From NCBI GenBank assembly GCA_001970955.1, contig MPUH01000632.1, positions 1 to 42,570 on the forward strand: a stretch of DNA of 42,570 nt, written 5' to 3'. A program made the position numbers and the translations under genes. Positions 29,065 to 40,095 of this stretch are shown here, one piece after another; within the stretch, counting starts at the first letter, position 1, and every line of letters starts with the position of its first letter. This DNA is from Stentor coeruleus (taxonomy: Eukaryota > Ciliophora > Heterotrichea > Heterotrichida > Stentoridae). Under the pieces are notes generated by a model. The model searched no databases. It worked only from the letters and a program-made list of their open reading frames with translations, and was not told where the DNA came from.

Positions 29065-32000
29065 ATGATAGCATATTTCCTATTTATACTAATCTTTCCT
29101 ATCAAAGGAGATTACCTTCAATTTGATTCAGTAATTACTTATGTAATTCTTACTCAGGATGATTTGTGCTATATAGAAATTAAAGTTGGGCTTTACAACA
29201 CTGATAATTCATTACAATCAATTAGTGGAATTCCTGTATACTTTTCATTTGATCCACCTTATACTCTTTTGTATAATGGATGGATTCAATACTCTACTAA
29301 TGGTTTAATTGTTGGAACTTTATATCAGTGTTGTAGTGCTACCTTTTTAATGATTGCAGAGGCTATAGGATATGATCCGGCTACAAAATCACTAACGATT
29401 TCTCAGACTGTATTTACAGTTTGCGAATATACTGATATAAATGTGAACGGAAACTATTTTTGTATTGATGAAATTATTAAAGTCACAGTTGAAACTGATT
29501 GTACTTATGGAATAGTAGTATCTGATACTAGTCTTAATATCTTAGATGTTTATGGAAGTGTTATAAATGGAGAAAGTAATACTCTTGTATCTAATTGGCC
29601 TATAACTATTGATATATACTTTTCAGCTGTAGGCACAAAAAAAATCCTTGGGGTAATCGGGAATTTCTATGCTAAATACGCTGCTCAAACAATTGAAATT
29701 GAAACCAGTTACTTAACTATAACCTTACCTTATGGTCCTGTAATTATTATTCAGCCATCTTATGTTTTCGAATATTTTTCACTTAATGCAACAATTTTTG
29801 ATTGTCATTCAATATTATGTTCAACATGTAATGATATTATTACTATTGATAGTTCTCCTACTGGTTTACTTTATAGTATTAATACATTAGCAGCAACAAA
29901 TGGAGTTTCTCAATTTATAAACTTAGCATTTATTAGCTCAGAAAATTTAACAATTAAAGCTTCAGCTTCAACATTTTATGATGGAATATTTACTTCAATT
30001 GTATTAAGCAAAGTTTATTTAAAAGTAACTTTACTTTCAATTGTAAGAAATATTTAGCCAGATAATTCACTTGATATTTTTTCGGTAAAAGTTCAAGTTT
30101 ATGATAGTGAATTTAGTCGCATTTTAGAAAATTGCCCATTTTCGATAGTAATTTTTTTAAATCCAACAGGAAATCTTAGTGGAAGTACTACAGGTAGTAT
30201 AATAAATGGAGAAGTTATTATGTCAGGATTAGCTATTTTGGATGAAGGAACTTTCCAAATAAACGCAGACTGTAGTGAATGTATTATTGGCACAAGTATT
30301 TTTGTTACAATAGACAATTACTATCTTAAAGTTACCCTTAATCCAAACTCAGGAGTAATCTTCACATAGCAATTCTCAACTGAAAACAAATTTACTATAA
30401 CCGTCGATGTTTTTGATGATTCATCTATGAATTATCCTTACTTATCAGGATTATTTACCTTTACAATAAACCTAGAATCATACTATCCACCTATTTCTGA
30501 TATAACAACAAATGGAAAATACATTTCACCTCCAATTTCAATACCAATCACAGGTACATATAGTATTTCTGCATCTTCCCCTAAAGTTTATCCAGGTAAT
30601 ATCTTATCAATAATCATCGCTGATTATTATCTAAAAATTGATTTCCCTAACAATAATATCTTATCAATAATCATCGCTGATTATTATCTAAAAATTGATT
30701 TCCCTAACAACATTGTAAATAACATTTAGCCAAAAAACTATCAATCAATATTCACAATTATAGTTTCAATACATGATTCAATAAACACTGAAAATCTTTA
30801 CGAAAATAAAAATTTTATAATAAATATCGAACTTATACCAATTGGAGAACTAAATGGAATATTAACTAAAACTACTGTTAATGGAATAGCAGAGTTTTCA
30901 TATCTTAATATAACAACTGATGATACTTATGTAATTTCAGCATATGGTATAGGGGTTATATCAAGAAAATCAATAGAATTTAAAGTTGGGACTTATTATA
31001 TAGAAACAAAATTTAAAGGGAAAATTGTAAGAAATAATCAGCCTTTAACGACTGAGAGTATTTTTGATGTTGAGATTTTGATATATAGAGAAGAGGAACT
31101 AATAACAATTTGCACTTATAAAGATTTTGAAGTAGAATTAAAACTTAGTCCTGAAGGTTTATTGATAGGAAATATTAATGAATATAGTTCTTCAGGTTTT
31201 GTTAAGTTTAAAATACTATCGATAGGTGAAGAAGGTATTTATAAAATATATGGGAAGGCTAATGATACTTTTAGTATTTATAGCGATGAGTTTGTTATAA
31301 AAAACTTTTATATAAATATTGTTTTTTATCCAGAAATAGTAAAGTTTATGTAGCCGTTTAGTACTGAAAGCATTTTTTCTATTGAAATTAAAGTGTATAA
31401 TGAAACAGATATGGTGAATTTTTGCTATGAATGCTTTTTTATTTTAGAATTGTCGATTGATAACCAAGGGTTGCTTGAAGGGATTACAAAGTCTGAAACA
31501 ACATCTGGGATTGGGTATTTTAACAATTTGTATATAAAAAGTGAAAATTATTATTTTCTTAAAGTTTCAGGTTATGAGATAATTTCTTCATTTTCTTCAA
31601 AGATTATAATTAAAGATTTTTACCTTAAAATAGACCTTAATCCAATTGTAAAACCTAAACAGCCAAAGCATACTCTTAATGAATTTGAAGCTATTGTCTC
31701 TATATTCTCTGATAATAATTACCTTAATCTTTATACAAACAGATCATATTCAATAATTTTATCAATATACTCACTTATAAATACTTTTGAAACTCATAAT
31801 AAAAATTCAAATTCAGGAATTGCTGTGTTTAAAAAATTGATAATATCTGAAAGTAATACTTATAATATTATTGCTGATGGCATAGGGGTAAATCCAAACA
31901 ATTATTCAAATATTTTTATTGATAAAGGCACTTTTTCTTGGCAAGGATCAGTTGATGAACAAAATAATCTAATAATCAAATTTGAGAAATCATTAAATGC

Positions 32001-33504
32001 AACTCTTGAAAAACCTGATTTCCATACTGAAATTTCATCTTCCATAAAAACCGATTTCACTATAAAACAACTCTCAGATTCAATGTATGAGCTAAAAATC
32101 ATAGCATCAGAAACCATCCAAAATAATACCAAAATCACTTTAATTGTTCTCAAGAGTAACCTTAAAAGCACTGACGATTATATTTTTGATTATTCAGAAT
32201 TAGTTTTAAGCTTATTTTATTCTTATAAATCATTTGAAAGTTTTAAACAATTAGCTGAACTTATGAACTCTTCTAAGCCACTTTGTCAAGCAGCAGCAAG
32301 TTCAGTAGTTGCTTCTTCAGTAATTAGTAATCCTTCAATTCTTTGGTCAATTATGAGTTGTATGGATGCTATGGCCTATTTACCTATAAGCGAAATTGAA
32401 TATTCTGATAACCTCATTGGTTTTTTTTCTTCATTTGGAAGTTTACAAGTATTCCCAAACCCTTTTGAATACATATTCACAGTATCAAATTCAACAAAAC
32501 CATATGATCGTGCATTAAAATATGGGTTTACAAGTTCATTTATGTTTTATAATGCTGGGATTTTATTAGCAAATTTTATTGTGTCTATAAGTTTAATACC
32601 AGTATTTTTAATAGGAAAAAAAGTTTTAAAAAATAATTTGGGGGAATGGTGTAAGAAAATGCTAGAAAGTTATAAGTATGCTTATTTTATAAGGTTTTTT
32701 GTCCAGTCTTATTTGGATTTAGGATTGTTAGCTTTGATACAAATAAAATCAGTAATGTTTATATAGAAACTTGTTGATACACCTGGAGGATGGGTGAATA
32801 TTGTCTTTTCATGGATTATGTTGGTAAAAAATATTTAGATGATTTTTATTGGGTTACCTTTTACTATTTTTATCTTTAGTTTGGTTTGTTATAGGAAAAA
32901 TAAGTTTGTAGATAATGAGGAATTTATGAAAAAATGGGGATCTTTGTATGAAGAGTTTAAAAATGATAAAGGATTTTTTAGCACACAATATTATACTGTT
33001 TTTACTATGAGGAGACTTGTTTATGTTATAATGACAGTGTATTTGAATGATAATTTACCTCTGCAATATTCGATACATCTGATTTTGTCGCTACTGCAAA
33101 TATTATTTATATTTTACTACTTCCCATTTAAAGAAAAAGAGATTTTTATAATCACTGCAATTGGAGAAATAAGTACTTTACTAATTATATGTTTTTCTTT
33201 TGCTTTTATAGCAGATTCCAGTTTAGAAACTCGCAAAAATGTTGAAGTTGTAATAGTATTTGTCGTTGTTATATGTTTAGGTGCTAACATAGGAGTATCA
33301 CTTAACACAATTTTTATAAATACTAAAGGAATGTTTAATAAAATAAAAAATATCTACCATAGAAATAAAGTACATCCAAACACGGAGAATTCTCAAAACA
33401 ATATAAAAAATCCAAGAGAAATTACATACTTATATTCATTTGCTGACTCTGCAAGGAACTTTGAATTAAGTCCTCGAGAAGATGATGAAAATGCAATTAA
33501 GTAA
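29065..33504 (+). CDS. Ten-exon multi-module surface protein with C-terminal membrane region
   Basis: Removing nine 15-nt introns joins ten exons into 4305 nt, 1434 residues. A signal peptide (MIAYFLFILIFPIKG) is followed by a repeated beta-rich module of about 97 residues. Modules begin PxxTESIFxIxV and end xYLKxxLxPN; most are single exons of 96-99 codons (exons 2, 3, 5, 6, 7; exon 4 is 115 codons because of a 57-nt duplication). The fold suggests filamin/Ig-like domains. Exon 8 ends the array and starts a region with FKQLAELMNSSKPLCQAAAS. About seven membrane helices follow (for example RRLVYVIMTVYL, HLILSLLQILFIFYYFPF, EISTLLIICFSFAFIA) with a cytosolic tail. This layout resembles large ciliate surface proteins with TRP- or polycystin-like C-termini; channel function is inference. 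Stop TAA. Confidence 0.85.
29740..32838 (+). other. Nine 15-nt introns of the multi-module gene
   Basis: Positions: 29740-29754, 30043-30057, 30355-30369, 30715-30729, 31027-31041, 31339-31353, 31648-31662, 32752-32766, 32824-32838. All begin GTA, are exactly 15 nt and lie in phase 0. Six end TAG and stop the open frame. Three (29740, 31027, 31648) end CAG and would read through as five codons, for example Val-Ile-Ile-Ile-Gln. They are called introns because they sit at the same place in the repeated module as the TAG-type ones. Confidence 0.88.
30598..30711 (+). repeat. 57-bp in-frame tandem duplication in exon 4
   Basis: 30598-30654 and 30655-30711 are identical except for the last base. 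They encode NILSIIIADYYLKIDFPNN twice, that is, a module end duplicated just before the intron. It explains why exon 4 is 115 codons instead of about 97. Confidence 0.95.
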
Positions 33505-33617
33505 TTATTTTATCTATTTTCATTTCATATATAAAATAAACACACAATATACTATCAAAAAGCCACAAAAATTCAATATTCGCTTCATTTCATATATAAT
33601 TATATAAAACTCTATTC

Positions 33618-34577
33618 CTATAACTTCTCATATTTTTCTCCAAAAATCTTCTTCAACCTTTCTTGATACGCATCTTGCATTATATCTTTAGGACTAACAT
33701 CAGGTTCAGGAATCACATATTTTTCCCCCCAATCAGTCCATCCTCCATCATAAATAACATTATTTGTATATCCAGCAATTTCAAAAGCAACAATATTACT
33801 ACAAGCACTTAATCCTATACCCGAAATATGTATAATATTCCCATTTTCATTTAAATCAAGTTCATATTTATCAAACAATTCAAGTAACTCATCCTTGCTT
33901 TTATACGTAAAATCTTTATTCATACAATATTTGTTATATAAATTTTTCGACCCTGGCATATGTCCTGATTTTCTATCCCCAGGTTCATTGGCAAATCCTA
34001 AAAATCTTAATGGAGGCCTTGCATCAATAATTCTTGATAAAGTTTGAGGTGAAGGTTTAGATAAAAGGTCGCTCATTGCGCATGTGTATTTATATTCTTT
34101 AACATATTTTTTGTTTTGTTTAAAATCATATCCTTCAACTAATGGGTCGATATTTGATTCTAAAACTGAGGGAATTGGAGTAGTTTCTAAAGGTAAACCT
34201 TCGCTTTGCCATTTTTCTAAGCCTCCATCAAGTATTGAAATGTTGTTCATGCCGAAGATTTTTAATATAAACCACAATCTTGCAGCTGTATTAATACCTT
34301 GTCTATCATAGATTACTATAGGAATATCTGATGATTTAAGGTTGATTTTCTGCATATAAAGTTGCATAATTGAATCACTTGGGATATAAGCTGATTTTCC
34401 TTTATCTGATATAACTCCTAGATCGAAGTACTCTGAACCAGGGATTCTTACTTGGTTAAAAAAGTTAAGATAAGGACTTTCATTACTGAAAAACTTATAA
34501 CTTGCATCAAAAAGCCTAATGTTTTCTTTAGCCCTTATGAACTCCCATAGTTCTTTAGCTTTGATAATATTTTTCAT
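33618..34577 (-). CDS. Tandem rhodanese (sulfurtransferase-like), catalytic Cys lost
   Basis: Two rhodanese domains, as in thiosulfate and 3-mercaptopyruvate sulfurtransferases. Domain 1 has LFDASY, IPGSEYFDLG and ISILDGGLEKWQSEGLP. Domain 2 has IIDARPPLRFLG, GHMPGSKNL and VIYDGGWTDWG. The active loop of domain 2, usually CGSGVTAC, reads SGIGLSAC, so the nucleophile Cys is Ser (codon TCG). Sulfur transfer by the usual mechanism should be impossible; it may be a pseudoenzyme. I start at the Met of MKNIIKAKELWEFI at 34577, since upstream codons overlap the end of the neighbouring gene, whose stop is 22 bp away. Stop TAG. Confidence 0.85.
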   Translation of the reverse strand: MKNIIKAKELWEFIRAKENIRLFDASYKFFSNESPYLNFFNQVRIPGSEYFDLGVISDKGKSAYIPSDSIMQLYMQKINLKSSDIPIVIYDRQGINTAARLWFILKIFGMNNISILDGGLEKWQSEGLPLETTPIPSVLESNIDPLVEGYDFKQNKKYVKEYKYTCAMSDLLSKPSPQTLSRIIDARPPLRFLGFANEPGDRKSGHMPGSKNLYNKYCMNKDFTYKSKDELLELFDKYELDLNENGNIIHISGIGLSACSNIVAFEIAGYTNNVIYDGGWTDWGEKYVIPEPDVSPKDIMQDAYQERLKKIFGEKYEKL

Positions 34578-34599
34578 ACCTTTAACTATTATTAAAGCA

Positions 34600-35529
34600 T
34601 TATACATCATTAATTAACCTACTTATAGCAAGTCTTAAAGCATAAGTTTTTTTCTCAATACTCTGCTCGTATTCTGTAGTTGGAGTCGAACTTCCTTTAC
34701 CAACAAGTGCAGCTTTATTAAAAATATGTTTTATTCTTGGTATATACTCGTTAATATTCCTAACTTTATCCAATAACAATGTTAAACAATCTATTCCTGC
34801 ATTGAATTCAACATATTCTTCTTCATTTTCTGGAGGTAAAACTGATATTATCGAGTTTATAACATTTTCTAAAGGTGAAGCCTCATCGCCATCTAAAGAA
34901 TTTGCATTACACCCGAAGTCTATTAAAAATTTCATGCATTTAGGAGCGAGAAAATATCCACATAAAGTTAGTAAAGTCCATTCATAGAATTCGCATATAG
35001 TGAAAAACCCGTTTTTATTTGTAACATAAGGTAATAAAATACTTAATTCTTCATGATTATCTGCGTAGATACATCCTGTCATTCGGCCTTCTATTGATAA
35101 ATCAACTTCTGAGTTAAGTTTTTGTTCTAATTTTAAAGAACATGTTAGGCCGATTTCTTTGAGGTAGTCTCTGATAAGTTTATTGGATTTTTTACAAGCG
35201 AGTTCTAAACTGTTGTAGCCTGTTGAGTCTTTTATTACAGGGTCTATTAAATCGTTTTCTATTAAAAACCGCGCTTTAGGAAGATGGTTTTTTATGGCTG
35301 CCCAGTGTAAGAGAGTACGATTTTGACTATCTACAAGGTTTTTTGGAATTAAGTCTTTGATGTGTTCTAGGGTTTCTGTATTTTTGAAACGAAGGAAATC
35401 TACTGTGATCTCCAAAGGTTCCCAATCGTCAAGATACTCTCCGGGTTCTAGGGTTTCTGTATTTTTGAAACGAAGGAAATCTACTGTGATCTCCAAAGGT
35501 TCCCAATCGTCAAGATACTCTCCGTCCAT
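34600..35529 (-). CDS. Ankyrin-repeat protein with N-terminal 27-residue duplication
   Basis: 309 residues. Ankyrin repeats are at about 65-125 (RTLLHWAAIKNHLPKARFLI, DSTGYNSLELACKKSNKLI) and 150-215 (WTLLTLCGYFLAPKCMKFLI then DFGCNANSLDG). The first 58 residues contain EYLDDWEPLEITVDFLRFKN twice in tandem because of an 81-bp duplication. The C-terminal part is helical with no recognised motif. It probably binds a protein partner; no enzymatic domain. It lies just upstream of the rhodanese gene on the same strand. Stop TAA. Confidence 0.78.
   Translation of the reverse strand: MDGEYLDDWEPLEITVDFLRFKNTETLEPGEYLDDWEPLEITVDFLRFKNTETLEHIKDLIPKNLVDSQNRTLLHWAAIKNHLPKARFLIENDLIDPVIKDSTGYNSLELACKKSNKLIRDYLKEIGLTCSLKLEQKLNSEVDLSIEGRMTGCIYADNHEELSILLPYVTNKNGFFTICEFYEWTLLTLCGYFLAPKCMKFLIDFGCNANSLDGDEASPLENVINSIISVLPPENEEEYVEFNAGIDCLTLLLDKVRNINEYIPRIKHIFNKAALVGKGSSTPTTEYEQSIEKKTYALRLAISRLINDV
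35364..35525 (-). repeat. 81-bp tandem duplication in the ankyrin gene
   Basis: 35364-35444 and 35445-35525 appear identical apart from the boundary bases. It is in frame (27 codons), so the protein survives either way. It may be a real duplication or an uncollapsed contig overlap like those marked by N elsewhere. Confidence 0.92.
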
Positions 35530-35665
35530 TTTAATATTAGTATAGATAAAAAGTTTAAATTTTAGGGTGAATTTAATATGATTTATGTAGTGATAAATCT
35601 AAACCTTTATATCACAATCATCCTCATCTCAAACTCTTCAATGTTATTTTTAAATCTATTAATAT

Positions 35666-38182
35666 CTAACTTTTAAGCTTATTAGCTAGGTCCTGTTTTT
35701 GGATTTTACACAAAATATTCTTAAACCTTTCCTTAATTTCTTCCAAACGTTCATTTTTAAACTTCAAAAGTTTTCTAAACGACTTAATCATTGTCCTCAA
35801 AATCTTCTCAAAAATATCCTTCGAACTAGCTTTCTGAAAAGTTTCTATTCCATATTTCGCAGACTGAAACAAAAACGACCTTAATTTTAACTCAACTTCA
35901 CATCCATCTCCATAAAGCGAAACTTCAATTTTTAATTCTTGATTAGCTTCACATTCAACAAGATTGCTACACAATAAACCATTATAAGTTATAAAAGCTT
36001 TAGAATTCCTTAAAATACCAATTCCAACAGTATCATAAGATCCAAATCTTGGAGCTTTACATGCAAGTTTATTATTAACAATAAAATTTCCATTTACTCC
36101 ATGATAATATATATCAGCACCTAAAATCCCAATAACAATATTCTCATATTTTCCTGCTTTGTTTATTTTAACTTCATAATAAGCAGCAAGTCCAGTACCC
36201 ACATTACTCCATTCTTTGACAAGATGTTCCATTGTTGTTATGACCATATCAGATTTACTAGTAAATTTGTTTAAAATACTCTCTGGAACTGGGCAACTGT
36301 TTGATGGGAGGAAATGAAAACGCCCAATAGATTTAGAAAATGCGAAATCAGCAGGTTTAAATTCTACTTGGTTATGAAAATCATTGCAATTACAACGAAA
36401 ATGTGGAGTCATGTATAGTAAATTGTAAACATCATGGGATTTATGAACTGTATTTGCTAAACATGGTGAACATAAAGGAACAGCACATTCTTTACAATAG
36501 TATAAAAATGGGTTTTTTGAAAGCTCGAAAATTTCTTGGATTTCATGTGTAGAACATTTACCTATAAGATGATTGCGTTGGATTAAAGATGGGAGGAAAA
36601 GAATTTCAGTTATAAGGTCGAGGGTGTTTTTTAGAACATCTTGCATTTCCTCGTTGCGGTATTTTTTTGAAAGGATTTGGAGGTTAAGTTCAAGTATTTG
36701 GTCTAGTTTGTCCATTTTGTGATAGTGTGGTATGTCGACTAAGCCTTGGATAATAATTACTGGTGAGAAAAGTTCCATACCATAAACTTGTTCTATTAAT
36801 TTAGGCGAATGAGGTCCATAATAAGACATAGTATCTCTTATAAACGATTTATCAGTTTTACTACTCTTAGCAAGATCTAAAGTTTTTGTTATCACTCCAC
36901 TATCGTAAAGTACCTGCATAAGTGTTAAAGTATTTTCCGACATATAATCCTTAACAAAAGAATAAAAAGCTTGATTATGAGGATCTAAAGATACAGTTGT
37001 ATACACAAGTCCAAGAATCCCAAGCCCACAAAGTATTTCCTTAAACACACTATCTTTAGGTTTTTGTTTAAGCATTTTAAAAAACGATTCTAATAAATCC
37101 CTACGTTCAGTCCAATCCATTTTCAAACATTCTTCAATAAAACTCAAAAACAAATCATTTTCATTAAGGTAAATATACACATTATGAAAACTATTCCATA
37201 GATTCAGCCACTTATGCACAACCAAAGTTTTAATACTACTATTTGAAAACAAAAGCCCAGAATGTAAAACTTCTAAGTCATTAAGATCTGATTTTTCTAT
37301 AAGTTCCCAGTTTTTATCACAAAACCCTCTCCAAACTTCTAAGTATTTATGTGTGAATATTTTTCTATTGTTTTCTTGGGCCATTCTAAATATTCTTTCA
37401 AGTGCAGGGTCTCTATGTTTTAAAGGTGTTGCGGCCATACGATCTTCTATACATAAATTCATCATACTTGGTAATGAGTTTAATAGAACACTTCCACATA
37501 ATGAGTATATACACATTGAAATACCCCATAAATCATTATTATCTTCAATATATAAGTTTTGAAGAGTATTTTTAATTCCAAGCAAAGTGTGTTTTTTTGT
37601 TGCTGAAATTTTCAAACTAAACGCTTGGTCTTCTATAGTAAAAAGTGGCGCCCCAGCATTAGATTTGCATATATAAACAGAATTTGGGAATATGCAATTA
37701 AGTTCTGAATCCTGTTGTTGTATCTCATCAACTAAACTTATAAGCCTAAGCATTATCCCTACACAATATTCTTTGCTGATTTGTAATCCTGTTTTATGCA
37801 TAACTTCAGAAAATTGTGCAAGGCTTACAGCTTTGATTGTTGGTGTGACCATAATCAAAAACCATTTCCCTTCATCGAGTACATCAAAAAGGTCATTTTC
37901 TAATATTGCATTAGATTGGCACTGGCCAAGGATTTTAGTAAGTTTTTTAACACCCAGTTTTACTTCTGAGTAGTTTTTGCAGGGAATAACTTTAAAATGC
38001 ATACTGTTTTTGCCTAAGTCTTGACATAGAAATGTATTGGGAGAATCTTTGTATCTATGAGTTAATATATACTCTTGTTGAGCATAAGGACTTGCTATTG
38101 TCCTTGGTTGGTCTAATTCCTCAATGTAATTTTTCCTGAGTTTATAGGCTTCATCAAATATTGTCATAAAAGAATCAGACAT
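35666..38182 (-). CDS. Kinase-like, UBR-box-like and SPRY domain protein
   Basis: 838 residues. Residues about 36-235 have the layout of a protein kinase fold (HFKVIPCKNYSEVK, KWFLIMVTPTI, LRLISLVDEIQQQ, NDLWGISMCIYSL) but no HRD, DFG or APE motif, so a pseudokinase is suggested. A helical solenoid runs from about 300 to 535. A zinc-binding region at 543-600, CSTHEI then YYCKECAVPLCSPCLANTVH, KSHD and FRCNCND, fits a UBR-box-like finger better than a classical B-box. A SPRY domain follows at about 665-775 (AYYEVKINKAGKYENIVIGI, YYHGVNG, FGSYDTVGIGI, AFITYNG). No catalytic E3 domain is seen. Likely a protein-recognition scaffold linked to ubiquitin pathways; that is inference. Stop TAG. Confidence 0.7.
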   Translation of the reverse strand: MSDSFMTIFDEAYKLRKNYIEELDQPRTIASPYAQQEYILTHRYKDSPNTFLCQDLGKNSMHFKVIPCKNYSEVKLGVKKLTKILGQCQSNAILENDLFDVLDEGKWFLIMVTPTIKAVSLAQFSEVMHKTGLQISKEYCVGIMLRLISLVDEIQQQDSELNCIFPNSVYICKSNAGAPLFTIEDQAFSLKISATKKHTLLGIKNTLQNLYIEDNNDLWGISMCIYSLCGSVLLNSLPSMMNLCIEDRMAATPLKHRDPALERIFRMAQENNRKIFTHKYLEVWRGFCDKNWELIEKSDLNDLEVLHSGLLFSNSSIKTLVVHKWLNLWNSFHNVYIYLNENDLFLSFIEECLKMDWTERRDLLESFFKMLKQKPKDSVFKEILCGLGILGLVYTTVSLDPHNQAFYSFVKDYMSENTLTLMQVLYDSGVITKTLDLAKSSKTDKSFIRDTMSYYGPHSPKLIEQVYGMELFSPVIIIQGLVDIPHYHKMDKLDQILELNLQILSKKYRNEEMQDVLKNTLDLITEILFLPSLIQRNHLIGKCSTHEIQEIFELSKNPFLYYCKECAVPLCSPCLANTVHKSHDVYNLLYMTPHFRCNCNDFHNQVEFKPADFAFSKSIGRFHFLPSNSCPVPESILNKFTSKSDMVITTMEHLVKEWSNVGTGLAAYYEVKINKAGKYENIVIGILGADIYYHGVNGNFIVNNKLACKAPRFGSYDTVGIGILRNSKAFITYNGLLCSNLVECEANQELKIEVSLYGDGCEVELKLRSFLFQSAKYGIETFQKASSKDIFEKILRTMIKSFRKLLKFKNERLEEIKERFKNILCKIQKQDLANKLKS

Positions 38183-38691
38183 TGTTTACTTTATAAGGTT
38201 TAGTTTAGAAATAAATTCTCTTAAGAATGAAAAATGGCTTTTAAAATTTGGATAGGATTATTGTAGTTTGTATTGTAATGATTTGTTTTGTGTTTAATTT
38301 AGTTAAATTGTTTTGGGAATTTTTTACAATTTTATTTTAAATTCTCTTAAGAATGAAAAATGGCTTTTAAAATTTGGATAGGATTATTGTAGTTTGTATT
38401 GAAATGATTTGTTTTGTGTTTAATTTAGTTAAATTGTTTTGGGAATTTTTTACAATTTTATATGGAGTGGTGAGTTTTGATATGGATTTTAATATGAAAA
38501 TTTTTTAGTTGGAAGATATTGTGAGAAAAGAAATTTAATGAGATAGGTTTGATGTATTAATTGAAATTTAACATAAGCTCATTACAAAAATCATAGATTT
38601 TACTCTTATTCATAAACAATCCTAAAAAAAATTTTACCTATTTAATCCCTAATCTAAATAATATTTATATCATATACTTCATATCTTATAA
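38183..38691. other. Divergent intergenic region
   Basis: Upstream of both the kinase-like/SPRY gene and the coiled-coil gene. It contains a 126-bp tandem repeat (see repeat). The rest is AT-rich with no ORF. Confidence 0.65.
38212..38463 (+). repeat. 126-bp tandem duplication, no N
   Basis: A 126-bp unit starting about 38212 (AAATTCTCTTAAGAATG) recurs from about 38338. Copies differ at least at one base (TATTGTAATG versus TATTGAAATG). Confidence 0.92.
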
Positions 38692-39915
38692 ATGTTTCAA
38701 GATCCAAAAAATTCCCTTATCCCTCCAGGTTTTCCTCTTCCTCCCGGTATGGAAAATCTATCAAATATATCGATGCCTATGATACCTCCACACCTTCTCC
38801 TAGCAATGCAAAGCAACCTTCCCGCAGAAAAAGTTCGAGAAATGTTAACCGAGCAAGCAGAAATGTTAGACCAAATGGTATCAAAAATAAAATCATCTAA
38901 AGAACAAGAAATCGATTCATTCAAAGGCAACGTGTCTAAAAGAGTTGATGAATTAGAAAAAGAACTTTTCATAGAAAAAAATTTCTCTCCTGATCGTTCA
39001 GAGATTAAAGATGATCTTTTTTGCCAAAGAGATATCGAAATGCTTAAACAAGAACTCGCATCATCAAAACTTAGAGAAGAATCAACATATTTAGACTTGC
39101 AAAAATCTCATCATCAAATACACATGCTTGAATCACAACTACTTGAACTTCAACGTAAGCATTTTTCTGAAATTGAGCATTTAAATTTTGAAAACTCAGA
39201 ATTACGAAGAAGACTTGAAGCTACTGAGTATAGAAGTGTAAAAAATATATAGACATCTTTACAAAAAGATAATGAGTACTTAAGAGATCAAATGTTTTCA
39301 TTAAAAAGACAATTGGATAGTTTAGAGATGTCAGTCGAAGTTAAAAAACCTGAAAAACCTAGAGAAGATTCTGTAAATAGTTCATTTAGAAAGGATTATA
39401 GTATAGAAGAGACTCAAGGTATTAGAAAAATGAATAATAAAAGTCTTTCGGGGTCTGATTATTGTTATCATAATAAGAGAATTGTGAATAATCAAGAAAG
39501 CTATCAAAGAGCAAATCCTACACCTGAAGAACGTAGAAGGCCTCCTGTAAGAAAAGAATATACAGAAGAAAGTGATTATAGAAACGAAAATTCAATTGGT
39601 AAAAGAAAAGAATATATGCCGGTTAGGACTATTGTAAATACTAGTAACAATGTGACTGAAGCTCTTAACTGGAAATCAGGACCTTCAAGAAATGACCCTA
39701 ATCCTAATATCCTAGGAAACCTACAAAACAAACTTTCTTTATTAACTCAAGAACAATACAAACTAGAAAATGAAATAGAGAAACTTAATGAATTTAGAAA
39801 CCAAAATGCAGTTAAAAGGAAAAATGATCTTGAGCTTGAATTGTCTATATGCCAATCAAATATTAACTCTGTCACAGCTAAAATAAGAAAATTGTCATGG
39901 CTTTCAAACTCTTAA
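38692..39915 (+). CDS. Coiled-coil protein with one intron
   Basis: Two exons, 38692-39237 and 39253-39915, give 402 residues. The N-terminus is Pro/Met-rich (PPGFPLPPGMENLSNISMPM). A long coiled coil runs from about residue 50 to 205 and continues across the splice (EYRS then TSLQKDNEYLRDQMFSLK). A polar middle section follows, then a second coiled coil near the end (NLQNKLSLLTQEQYKLENEI, AKIRKLSWL). I do not recognise the family; centrosomal or basal-body coiled-coil proteins have this look, but that is only a resemblance. Stop TAA. Confidence 0.75.
39238..39252 (+). other. 15-nt intron in coiled-coil gene
   Basis: GTAAAAAATATATAG, phase 0, with an in-frame TAG. Removing it joins two coiled-coil halves in one frame. 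Confidence 0.92.
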
Positions 39916-40095
39916 CTTCTTATGAAGATATTGTGATTAAAAAAAGTTTTCTAGTTAAATAAAAAGTTTATATACCATGAGAATATTATATATTAAAATT
40001 TGTATGTTAGATAAGTAAAAATTATTTGTATTTTGGTTATAGATAAAGGATTGGCAAGTGATGAGTGTTGAGAGGTGATAATTTAGCTGATAAAT

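Noticed and set aside
30055..32838. TAG as a Gln codon, suggested by TAG standing where CAG stands in sister modules of the surface protein
   Set aside because: Each such TAG or CAG is the end of a 15-nt GTA...AG block at the same place. The Myb, J-protein and coiled-coil genes also need removal of 15-nt blocks, two of which interrupt codons, and other genes end at TAG at the expected length.
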